In this document: positions 15,029-22,959 of the stretch, one piece after another
Position numbering within the stretch: the first letter of the stretch is position 1
Layout of the letters: each line of letters starts with the position of its first letter
From: an uncultured Muribaculaceae bacterium
GTDB taxonomy: Bacteria; Bacteroidota; Bacteroidia; Bacteroidales; Muribaculaceae
Length of the DNA: 35,125 nt
NCBI GenBank assembly: GCA_910587425.1
Contig: CAJUKU010000019.1
Coordinates: 1 to 35,125, forward strand
Direction of reading: 5' to 3'
Program-made: the position numbers and the translations under genes
Notes under the pieces: generated by a model
Database searches by the model: none
The model's input: the letters and a program-made list of their open reading frames with translations, nothing else
Told to the model about the DNA's origin: nothing

Positions 15029-16712
15029 AAATAAATATTACAGGCTGTCGGGGGCATTGATGCTGCTGACGCTTGCCGTGTGCGCGGTGCCGAACGTGGC
15101 TCTTGCGTTTACAGAGGATATGAGTGTGGCGCAGCGTATCGCCAATGTGCTGCTGCCTGTGGGAATATGGTGGCTGCTGCTGTCGCTCACGCGTAAGATC
15201 GGCAAGGCGGTGCTGTGGATGTTTCCGGTGATGTTTTTCGGGGCATTCCAACTTGTCCTGCTGTCGCTTTACGGTCGGTCGGTGATAGCTGTCGACATGT
15301 TTCTGAATCTGGTGACGACAAACGCCGGTGAGGTGGGCGAGCTGCTTGGCAATATGGCGGGTGCCATCGCAATGGTGTGCGCTCTATATCTGCCGCCGAT
15401 AGCGGGTGGTATTGGCGCATGTGTTAAGCACTGGGCACTCAACGATGGTTTCATGCGGCTCAACCGCAGGCTGAGTGTCTGCTGCATAGCAGTGGGTCTG
15501 CTGGCGTTCGGACTCGGTTTCGCGTCGTCGCGTCCGTACCGTCCGCTTGCTGATCTTTACCCGCTAAATGTGCTATATAATGTAGGGCTTGCGGTAGACC
15601 GCACGGCGCGCTTCGGTGGATATGCGGAAGCGGTCGAGAATTACCGGTTCCATTCGGTGTGCGAATTGCCGGACTCGTGCCGGCGCACCATAGTGCTTGT
15701 GGTCGGGGAGACCTCGCGTGCCGACCGTTGGGAAGCCTGGGGGTATGAGCGGGAGACCTCGCCCGGTATGGCTGCCGATACGGGATATGTGTATTTCCGC
15801 AACACGCTGAGCGAATCGAACACCACGCACAAGAGTGTTCCCATGCTGCTGTCGCATCTTACCGCCGATACGTTCGCAGATTCGCTGTATAATGTGCGCA
15901 GCATCGTCAGTGCATTTGATGAGGCGGGTTACTCCACGGCTTTTTTCTCCAATCAGCGCTATAACCATTCATTTATCGACAGCTACGGTTTCGAGGCGGA
16001 TACGTGTTTGTTTATCAAGGAGCGTGACGGAGCTGACCATTATGATATGGAGCTTGCCGGTCTGCTCGCCGACCGCCTGCAGACAGATACGGCATCAAGG
16101 CGGCTGATCGTGCTGCATACCTATGGATCGCACTTCAGTTATGCCGACCGTTACCCTGACTCGTTGGCTTATTTCACCCCTGACCGACCGCTTGAAGCCA
16201 CGCGTGAGAACCGTCAGGCGCTCGATAATGCATACGATAACTCCGTGCGCTACACGGCTATGCTGCTCGATTCGATCACTTCCGCCTTGCGACACAGTGG
16301 AGGTGAGAGTGCGCTGATCTACACGAGTGACCATGGAGAGGATATTTTTGACGACTCGCGCAATCTGTTTCTTCATGCATCGCCGGCGCCAAGCGCACAT
16401 CAGATATATGTGCCGTTCATACTGTGGGTATCGCCGGAATTGTCGGCGACTGACGGAGGTCTGCTGAAAAATGCGAGGGTAAATGGTAATAAGCAGGTAT
16501 CGTCGAGCCGTTCGTTCTTCCAGACCGCCCTGCATATCGGAGGTATATCCGCTCCTGTAGGTGACCGGACACTATCAGTGGCTGACAGCGGATATACTGC
16601 CCCCAAGCGCAGATATCTCAACGATCATAATGAGAGCGTGACGCTGCGTGGGGCAGGGTTGCGTGAGCAGGATCTTGATTATCTGTCGCGCAGGGGAGTG
16701 GCAACGGAGTGA
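15015..16712 (+). CDS. EptA-like phosphoethanolamine transferase (sulfatase fold)
   Basis: 565 residues from ATG 15015, overlapping the upstream stop by 14 bases, so translationally coupled. Five hydrophobic segments fill the first ~180 residues, then a periplasmic alkaline-phosphatase-like domain. Key sites: VGETSRADRW, with the nucleophilic, metal-binding Thr at about 233; the HTYGSHFSYADRYP block, typical of EptA/EptB; and TSDHGED with metal ligands Asp439-His440. The enzyme would move phosphoethanolamine from phosphatidylethanolamine to lipid A or another surface glycan, which in other bacteria lowers negative charge and polymyxin sensitivity. All core residues are present, so it is probably active; acceptor unknown. 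Operon mate is the Omp85-like barrel. Confidence 0.9.
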   Translation: MKHSKNKYYRLSGALMLLTLAVCAVPNVALAFTEDMSVAQRIANVLLPVGIWWLLLSLTRKIGKAVLWMFPVMFFGAFQLVLLSLYGRSVIAVDMFLNLVTTNAGEVGELLGNMAGAIAMVCALYLPPIAGGIGACVKHWALNDGFMRLNRRLSVCCIAVGLLAFGLGFASSRPYRPLADLYPLNVLYNVGLAVDRTARFGGYAEAVENYRFHSVCELPDSCRRTIVLVVGETSRADRWEAWGYERETSPGMAADTGYVYFRNTLSESNTTHKSVPMLLSHLTADTFADSLYNVRSIVSAFDEAGYSTAFFSNQRYNHSFIDSYGFEADTCLFIKERDGADHYDMELAGLLADRLQTDTASRRLIVLHTYGSHFSYADRYPDSLAYFTPDRPLEATRENRQALDNAYDNSVRYTAMLLDSITSALRHSGGESALIYTSDHGEDIFDDSRNLFLHASPAPSAHQIYVPFILWVSPELSATDGGLLKNARVNGNKQVSSSRSFFQTALHIGGISAPVGDRTLSVADSGYTAPKRRYLNDHNESVTLRGAGLREQDLDYLSRRGVATE

Positions 16713-16819
16713 TTAGGATGTGTCATAACGGCTCAGCTCCGAACCATTCTGACAACATCCTCCCATCCGGATACAACAGCGGAGTTATGCGGATGTGATA
16801 GAGGTGTGATGCGGATGTG

Positions 16820-18190
16820 TCAGCCGGCGGCTGTGACATAGAGCTGCGCATTCTCGTGGCGTATCACCTTTACAGGTGTACCCTCCTCGATGAATCCACG
16901 GGTTGATACGGCATCAAACTGCTCGGAGTCGATCTCTATCTTGCCTGACGGACGGAGCGGTGTGACGGCTATGCCCTCACGACCGATGTAGACGGCAACC
17001 GATGTGTCGACACCTATATAACCATCCTCTATCCGTTGCTCGCGTGTGAGTGCCGTGGAGCGCTGCACGAATTTAGGTGCAAACCTTGACATCAGATAGA
17101 AGATCAGTCCGGTAGCCAACAGGCATCCTGCCATGAATGTAGCGAGCGCATGGCCGAGTCCGGAGAAGTCGATATGACCGGGATAGAAACTGAAATTATC
17201 GAGCAGTCCCATGAACACACTGACTACCATGAGGACTATGCCGGCAATTCCTGTTATGCCGAATCCCGGCACGACAAATATCTCGAAAAGCAGCAGTATG
17301 AAACCTGCGAGGAACAGCAGCACGATCCAACTGCTTACTATGCCTGTAAGATACATAGGCAGGAAATAGAGCGCAGCCGCAGCGATAGCGACGACTGACG
17401 GGAATCCCATGCCGGGTGTCTGCAATTCAAAGTATATCCCACCAATTATGAGCATTATCAGCAGTGACTGCACGGCGGGATTGGTGAAGAATCCCATGAG
17501 GTGGTCGATCCATGTCGGGGAGTAGGTGATGCGCGGTGCATCGGCTACATTAAGTTCTTCAAGCACCTGACCGAGTGATTCGGCAGTGCCTTCGGCGTAA
17601 CCGTGGCGCACAGCCTCTGTGGCGGTAAGTGTGAGCACTTTGCCTTTTTCTATAATCCCCGGCACGGATAGCGAGGGGTCGACCATCGCCTCGGCAATGC
17701 GTGGGTCGCGGCGCCACCGCCACGTTGAGTCAGCGCTGAAGATGCGTCCGTGGTGTTCGGCTGTGGCGCGCATCATTGCGCGCATGTATGACTGATATTT
17801 GTCGGGCATAGCCTGCCCGTCGTTTCCATTGACAACCGTGGCTGCCCCCATAGTCGCATCGGGGCGCATGTAGACCGAATCGCAGGCGAGTGCGATCAGT
17901 GCTCCGGCAGAGGCGGCGTTGTTGTCGACAAACGCTACAACAGGCATATCGAGATGCAGTAATGCCGAGTGTATAGAATCGGCATGCAGCACCGTGCCGC
18001 CATAGGTGTTGAGATGTACCACGAACATCCGTGCATCCCTGTCTTTAGCTTCCTTTATGGCATTGCGCGTGTAGTTCCATGTCGTCGATCCGACTTCATC
18101 GTTGAAATCAAGTATGTATACTGGCCGCTCATCGGCAAGCGATGTAAGAACCGCGATCAATGATATCAGTAGAAAAAGAAAACGTTTCAT
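16820..18190 (-). CDS. nfeD: NfeD-family membrane serine protease homologue (ClpP-like plus NfeD domain)
   Basis: 456 residues: signal peptide (MKRFLFLLISLIAVLTSLA), a ClpP-class domain at ~22-200, four to five membrane helices at ~228-370, and a C-terminal OB-fold NfeD domain (~385-456, GYIGVDTSVAVYIGREGIAV). The nucleophile motif NNAASAGALIAL gives Ser94. The second residue of the Ser/Lys dyad is unclear: the helix expected to carry Lys reads YMRAMMRATAEHHGR, with Arg141 at what I align as that place. Full-length NfeD proteins are thought to work in membrane-protein quality control with a stomatin partner; no stomatin gene is visible here. It lies 27 bases after the LPG-synthase-like gene in one operon. 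Confidence 0.85.
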   Translation of the reverse strand: MKRFLFLLISLIAVLTSLADERPVYILDFNDEVGSTTWNYTRNAIKEAKDRDARMFVVHLNTYGGTVLHADSIHSALLHLDMPVVAFVDNNAASAGALIALACDSVYMRPDATMGAATVVNGNDGQAMPDKYQSYMRAMMRATAEHHGRIFSADSTWRWRRDPRIAEAMVDPSLSVPGIIEKGKVLTLTATEAVRHGYAEGTAESLGQVLEELNVADAPRITYSPTWIDHLMGFFTNPAVQSLLIMLIIGGIYFELQTPGMGFPSVVAIAAAALYFLPMYLTGIVSSWIVLLFLAGFILLLFEIFVVPGFGITGIAGIVLMVVSVFMGLLDNFSFYPGHIDFSGLGHALATFMAGCLLATGLIFYLMSRFAPKFVQRSTALTREQRIEDGYIGVDTSVAVYIGREGIAVTPLRPSGKIEIDSEQFDAVSTRGFIEEGTPVKVIRHENAQLYVTAAG

Positions 18191-18217
18191 GTGATGATTG
18201 GTTTATCGGATGATGTT

Positions 18218-19243
18218 TTATCGTTTGTGTGCGAGACCCCGGCGGATCCATGACGGTATCATGCATGCACCGGTGATGAGATACACATAATAGGTTATTA
18301 TGCGCCACATTATTGCAATGACCAGTGCCACCGATGGATCCGGTAGAAGATCGCCATAATATGTGGTGAAAAGCCATTCGCTAACGCCGCTGCCTCCGGG
18401 TGTGGGGCTGACTGTGAGCAGAGTCCACACAACAAACTGCCGGGCGAAGACGAGCAGCTGCGATGCCGCAGGTGCGAACGCTATGAAGAGTGCGTTGACA
18501 ACGAGATAGCGCGATGTCCATGAGAGAAATGTCGCCGCCGATGCCTCCGCCCACCATTTCCAGGGGCGTGTGCGGATCTCGCGCGATGCCGTGAGCATAC
18601 TGTCGGCGGTCTCGTCGCCTTTATTCTGCCAACGGCGCAGCAACGGAAGTTTGAAAATCCGCCGTATGGCTGCGCTGACAACCCCGGGGCGTATGATGAG
18701 TCCGGCAAACAGCACAGCTGTTATCGCAACAATCAGCGCATATACTATCCAGAATGCCGTGCGCAGTCCGGTAGCGAGTGCACCGGTATCAAATGCGAAC
18801 AACTCGGAGGGAGAAACAATGAGAAAAATCAGAGGGCAGGCGATTACGAAAAAAGCCTCGTCGAGCAGCAGAGTGCACATCGTGAGTGCAGTGGCATGAC
18901 CGACAGCTATACCCTCACGCTGCATGAACACCATTGACAGCGCACTGCCTCCTGCCGTAGTGGGGGTGATCGCCGAGGTGAACTCGCACAGCATCGTGAC
19001 TTTTATAGACTGACGCCATGACAGCCTCCTGTCAGATAGAACCCGGAAGCGCCATGCTAAGCCAGCCTCGCGTCCTACCATGAATATCCATGCCGCAGCA
19101 ATGCCGAGCGCAGTGGGGAGAGTCCAGTTTATACGGCGGAAATCATCTATATCAAACTCGCGCGCAAAGAGCCATGCCACGACAGCCAGTCCGATGGCTA
19201 CCGGAGCGAGAGTCTTGAGCAGTATTGAGTTGGCGCGTGTCAA
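18218..19243 (-). CDS. LPG-synthase transmembrane-domain (YbhN/UPF0104) flippase-like protein
   Basis: 341 residues, 7-8 membrane helices throughout. Family signatures: AITPTTAGGSALSMVFMQREGI and, near the end, LTVSPTPGGSGVSEWLF. This is the membrane half of MprF-type lysyl-phosphatidylglycerol synthases without the aminoacyl-transferase domain, so lipid transport or anchoring, not lysylation, is the likelier role. The only possible start is TTG at 19241-19243: a stop lies upstream in frame with no ATG or GTG between. That TTG overlaps the TGA of the previous gene as TTGA, indicating coupled translation. Operon: GH89?-DUF4924-this gene-NfeD. Confidence 0.85.
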   Translation of the reverse strand: MTRANSILLKTLAPVAIGLAVVAWLFAREFDIDDFRRINWTLPTALGIAAAWIFMVGREAGLAWRFRVLSDRRLSWRQSIKVTMLCEFTSAITPTTAGGSALSMVFMQREGIAVGHATALTMCTLLLDEAFFVIACPLIFLIVSPSELFAFDTGALATGLRTAFWIVYALIVAITAVLFAGLIIRPGVVSAAIRRIFKLPLLRRWQNKGDETADSMLTASREIRTRPWKWWAEASAATFLSWTSRYLVVNALFIAFAPAASQLLVFARQFVVWTLLTVSPTPGGSGVSEWLFTTYYGDLLPDPSVALVIAIMWRIITYYVYLITGACMIPSWIRRGLAHKR

Positions 19244-19794
19244 TCGTCGTTTTTGAACAGTTGATCAGCTTCGTCGAGCTTGAAGTCGTGCGAAAGGAGG
19301 GCTATGAACCGTGAGATCTGCCGGATAGCATCCTGTGTCTGCGGCGTGACCTCCTTCCCCTGCAGACGGAGCATGAGCATGCCGTAGAGAGCATTGAAAC
19401 AGGTTTCTATCTCTCCCGACTTCTCCTCACCCGACTTGGCGCGCAGTTCCACGATATAAGGGAGCGTGCGGTAAAACTCAGCGGTATAATCGGGGAAGCG
19501 GGGATCTTTGAGCAACGCCTGATGAAGTTCGGCAAGCTGAATGATAACGTTTTTATTGAGTTGCAGGTGTCCGGTCTTCTCCACTCCCTCGCGACGCATC
19601 ATGTCGATCAGGCTTTCATACCACCCGATCATTTCGCGGCGCTGATCATCCGTGAGCGACGGGTACCGGTCTATCACATTCTCACGTATACGGTCAATGT
19701 CGAGTCCGTTGGCACGTATGATATCCTCTATCTGCCACATGTATAGCAGATATTCGGCAATATTCTCTTTTCTTTTCTGGGATGCGGTAATCAT
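19240..19794 (-). CDS. DUF4924 family protein
   Basis: 184 residues, cytosolic, mostly alpha-helical and charged. The N-terminus MITASQKRKENIAEYLLYMWQIEDIIRAN is the hallmark of DUF4924, a Bacteroidales-specific family with no known function. Its stop overlaps the TTG start of the LPG-synthase-like gene, and it begins 77 bases downstream of the GH89 gene, so it heads or is part of the same operon. No DNA-binding motif or enzyme motif is visible. A structural or regulatory role in membrane homeostasis with its two membrane-protein neighbours is a guess from context. Confidence 0.8.
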   Translation of the reverse strand: MITASQKRKENIAEYLLYMWQIEDIIRANGLDIDRIRENVIDRYPSLTDDQRREMIGWYESLIDMMRREGVEKTGHLQLNKNVIIQLAELHQALLKDPRFPDYTAEFYRTLPYIVELRAKSGEEKSGEIETCFNALYGMLMLRLQGKEVTPQTQDAIRQISRFIALLSHDFKLDEADQLFKNDD

Positions 19795-19871
19795 GTTCAG
19801 TACTTGTCAGTGTTTTCAATATCAAACAAACGGCGCGGCGTTTTGTCTGTGTGCGGGGCGCGATTTCCGTG

Positions 19872-21998
19872 TCAATCGCGCCTTGTGGCGGCATTGTTGA
19901 CCCATTCGGTCTCCATCCGGTAGTAGTCCGGTTCGGGAGCCGAGCGTAGCTGATGGTCGAAGAATGCTTTCCAACGGCTGTAGTACAATTCACGGAGAAG
20001 TCCAGCCCATTCGCGGTGGGAGTAATCGATAAGACCGCCTCTATTGCAAGCCACGCTGTCGCCCCAGACGGTGACCAGCTGCGCTGCGTTGCGGCGGTAA
20101 AGCTCGCGAGCGGCGTCATCATCACCGGCGAGTCTGCCAGCCGCGTCAAGCCATGTTGCAACATTCATGTCGGGATGCGGTGCGAGAAGTGAATCCTGTG
20201 TCAGGATCAACTGCAGGAATTCGTCGGACAGTGATGCTACGGTCACGGTGTCACCGCTCTCATGCGCTGCCGCGATCTGCCTCAGGAGCAGGTTGCCACG
20301 GTCGGCGTTAGCCTGACGTGTTATATCGGCAAGATCGTATGCGAAGTTTGCAGATGTGGGGTAATCGTCAGCCGCTTTCTGCATAAGCATGGCGGCGCGT
20401 GCGGTACTGTCGGGAGAATAGAACAGGTCGGAATGTCCCCATGTGGATGCGCTGCGCGGGTTCCAGTCAGGCCGTGCGCAGAAAAGTGATTCCACCGTGC
20501 CCTGTCCGGGGTATTCAAGGGGAGCGTTGTAGACAGTGTTGAGCAAAGCCGTCCAAGCCCCGGTGACTTCAGGCGTCGGAGCCTTGCCATAGCGTGCGGT
20601 GAGGTATTGCTCAAGCCATTCGCGCGATGTGAAACGGCTGTCACGCCATGGGAGCTCAAACGTAAGCTCGTACATCACCGGATTATTTTCAATACCCTCG
20701 GGTGTGGCACCAACTCCCGTAAGGTGCTGACCACCGCGCACGGAGTCAGCACGGGCATCGTAGAACCCATTGATAAGCTGATCCATACGACCGTGCAGCC
20801 CGACATTACCTCCGAAGTTGAGAAGGTTGCAGTAGATCCAGTCATGCTTCCCGTAGCCGTCGGCTGTACGGTTCCATTTCGGGGTCTTGTCGCTGTAGAG
20901 GTCAAGTATAGTCATGTCGCCGGCACTGAGAGTGTCGATCATCTGCCGGCGCGGGTTGCCTCCCCAGCTCTGTATGACCCATTCAGCTTCAGGATTGGTG
21001 CGTTTCATGGCGCTCATGATCTTCAATCCTGCTGCGGGGAGGTCAACTCCGGCGGTGTTTCCACCCTCATGGAAAGGATCCATTGAGTAATAGTGCGCAG
21101 TGCCGTAGAGTTTTGTGAGTTCGTCATAATAATCGTCGGCTATCTCATCCCAGCGGGGATCGTCGGGTGAGAGGAATGCCGGGCGCTGGAATCCGCACCA
21201 TCTACCGGGATCGGCTACGTGCAGTCCCTGCTTCTCAGCTGAGTTTGAGGGCACCATACCGGCGAATCCCGGAAATACCGGCTCTATCCCGAGCGAATGC
21301 ATGCGTGCGATCAGTTTCAGTTGCAGCTCGGACTGCGCGTCATACCACTCCTCGGGGAGTGGTCCACCCCATCCCTCGAGGTTGTTCATCTGCCACCATG
21401 CGAAGTAAGCGGGTCCGCATATAAAGCGTCCGATCTCATCATCGGAATATCCCCACCGGCGGAGAAGATTGCGCCATACGGTCTCGATGCCTGTGATAGA
21501 GAGCGGCATATTGATGCCGTGAAGAGCCATCCAGTCGATCTCTTTCATCCACCGGTCTTCATCCCAGAAGGGCATGGAGTAGGAGAATGTGCAATAGTTA
21601 AGGTAATAGCGCTTCGGTACGGAAGCGTTGTGCCGTATGGGCTCAGCCGGCAGCGGGAGAGTGGCGGGGAGCGGCTGGGTGAGATTGTTCCATGATATAT
21701 GTATTCCCGCCACATATTTAAGATACCAGTTGAGTCCGGTAGCCATAGAGACAGGATTGTTGCCCTGTATGAGCACACGGTCACCATCGGCACTGATCTC
21801 AAAGAAATCGGAGTCTGCCGGCTCCTCCCGGAATATTATGCGCCCTGCTGAGGTGCCTTCGGTGACGCGTGCGGCGAGCGAGTCAATAGCCGAGGGTAAA
21901 GCGCCGTTGTTAGCGGTTGCGGAAGTGCAGGATGCGAATGTGGCTGACAGAGTGAGGACAAAGCAACAACAGATGTTGATCAGGATGCGGGTTGACAT
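19872..21998 (-). CDS. GH89 alpha-N-acetylglucosaminidase, lipoprotein-like
   Basis: 708 residues with a lipoprotein-type N-terminus (TLSATFASC, Cys24). All three NAGLU regions are present: an N-terminal small alpha/beta domain (~30-120), a TIM barrel (~125-450) and an all-helical C-terminus (~460-700). Hallmarks: RYYLNYCTFSYSMPFWDEDRW, WMALHGINMPL, YYSMDPFHEGGNTAG with candidate acid/base Glu311, and PEGIENNPVMYEL containing the second conserved Glu. The enzyme releases terminal alpha-linked GlcNAc, found on gastric and gut mucins and on heparan sulfate, so it points to host-glycan use. It stands alone, not inside a SusC/SusD locus. It could be co-transcribed with the DUF4924 gene 77 bases on. 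Confidence 0.92.
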   Translation of the reverse strand: MSTRILINICCCFVLTLSATFASCTSATANNGALPSAIDSLAARVTEGTSAGRIIFREEPADSDFFEISADGDRVLIQGNNPVSMATGLNWYLKYVAGIHISWNNLTQPLPATLPLPAEPIRHNASVPKRYYLNYCTFSYSMPFWDEDRWMKEIDWMALHGINMPLSITGIETVWRNLLRRWGYSDDEIGRFICGPAYFAWWQMNNLEGWGGPLPEEWYDAQSELQLKLIARMHSLGIEPVFPGFAGMVPSNSAEKQGLHVADPGRWCGFQRPAFLSPDDPRWDEIADDYYDELTKLYGTAHYYSMDPFHEGGNTAGVDLPAAGLKIMSAMKRTNPEAEWVIQSWGGNPRRQMIDTLSAGDMTILDLYSDKTPKWNRTADGYGKHDWIYCNLLNFGGNVGLHGRMDQLINGFYDARADSVRGGQHLTGVGATPEGIENNPVMYELTFELPWRDSRFTSREWLEQYLTARYGKAPTPEVTGAWTALLNTVYNAPLEYPGQGTVESLFCARPDWNPRSASTWGHSDLFYSPDSTARAAMLMQKAADDYPTSANFAYDLADITRQANADRGNLLLRQIAAAHESGDTVTVASLSDEFLQLILTQDSLLAPHPDMNVATWLDAAGRLAGDDDAARELYRRNAAQLVTVWGDSVACNRGGLIDYSHREWAGLLRELYYSRWKAFFDHQLRSAPEPDYYRMETEWVNNAATRRD

Positions 21999-22137
21999 GT
22001 CGTGAATCGGTAACGTTGGAAAATTTCCACTAAGTTAGGTCTTTTATGTGAAAAAAGCAAAAAATGGTGCAGGGTGTGTAACTATACAGACTCGGGCGGT
22101 GTCTATTTAATGTAAACCCCAATAAAAGCTATCCCAT

Positions 22138-22815
22138 ATGAAACGTTACATTCTCGCGACCGTTGTCGCAGCCGCCTCAGGTGTTTTCGCCATTTCCGGG
22201 GCAGAGAGGACCAGAGTGGTTACCGTACCCGGCACAATCACTGAAATAGTTGCATCAGTCGGAGTGCATGTAGTCTATATCCCCTCAGCGACGCAGAGTG
22301 TCGTTGTGGATGCACCCGACGATATTATGGATAATATCAAGGTTAGTTTCAGCAATGGCACGCTCAAAACCGAGTATGACTACAAGGATGACAGCGGCAT
22401 GCGCGTGAATAACCGGAGCAAAGAATTTACTGTAACAGTCAAGGGACGCAACGTGACAGATTTCAAGACCTCGGTTGGGGCAAGCATAACCGTAGATGGT
22501 AGGATCGACGCAGCCGGTAAGAGTCTGGAGTTCGAGGCAAGTGTGGGCAGCTACATATCCTGCACGGGGATAACAGCTGATGAAATAGAGGTGGAATCCA
22601 CGACTGGTTCGTCGGTTGAACTGCGCGATATCTCAGTGTCGAGTATTGATGCGGAAAGCAGCGTAGGCTCTTCAATAACTCTGACCGGCACAGCCGGATA
22701 TGCGGATCTTGAGTCGGTGACATCGTCGTCGCTCAACGCGGGTTCACTCAAGGCAAGCACCGGTAAGGCTAAAAAGGATATCACGAGCAGCATAAAATCC
22801 AATATCGGCAGATGA
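22138..22815 (+). CDS. GIN-domain (DUF2807) secreted adhesin-head-like protein
   Basis: 225 residues with a signal peptide (cleavage after ISGA, ~residue 21). The rest is a right-handed beta-solenoid-like pattern of the putative auto-transporter adhesin head GIN family: VPGTITEIVASVGVHVVYI at the N-terminus, then repeating short strands rich in Ser/Thr/Val with recurring VGSS, VGAS and TGSS turns (e.g. SSVGSSITLTGTAGYADLES). It ends in KSNIGR with no anchor. Function of the family is unknown; exported, surface or periplasmic. It is flanked by its own terminator. A possible ECF-like promoter (TGTAAC at 22077-22082 and GTC at 22101) lies upstream, with an 18-base spacer that is slightly long. 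Confidence 0.78.
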   Translation: MKRYILATVVAAASGVFAISGAERTRVVTVPGTITEIVASVGVHVVYIPSATQSVVVDAPDDIMDNIKVSFSNGTLKTEYDYKDDSGMRVNNRSKEFTVTVKGRNVTDFKTSVGASITVDGRIDAAGKSLEFEASVGSYISCTGITADEIEVESTTGSSVELRDISVSSIDAESSVGSSITLTGTAGYADLESVTSSSLNAGSLKASTGKAKKDITSSIKSNIGR

Positions 22816-22876
22816 CCGTTAACGTGGATTGATTGATAAAGGCTTCAAAAACAGCTTCACATACAGATGATAATGA

Positions 22877-22926
22877 AACCGGGTGGACCTGCCTGACGAA
22901 GGTAGATCCACCCGGGTTATTTTTTG
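22877..22926 (+). terminator. Terminator after the GIN-domain gene
   Basis: AACCGGGTGGA and TCCACCCGGGTT pair with a one-base bulge, with an extra inner ACCT/AGGT pairing, followed on the plus strand by TTATTTTTT. It lies 60 bases past the stop at 22815. It may also act from the other side for nqrF, which ends at 22960, though without a T-run. Confidence 0.8.
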
Positions 22927-22959
22927 TGAATGAGATGGCGGACTGACCGAGGGGGGGGG

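Noticed and set aside
16713..16819. Bidirectional terminator between the EptA-like and nfeD genes
   Set aside because: Only weak, bulged pairings and repeated GCGGATGTG words were found, with no stem and T-run.
22951..22959. Run of nine G as a phase-variation switch
   Set aside because: It lies just after the nqrF stop codon, so changes in length would not alter any reading frame seen here.
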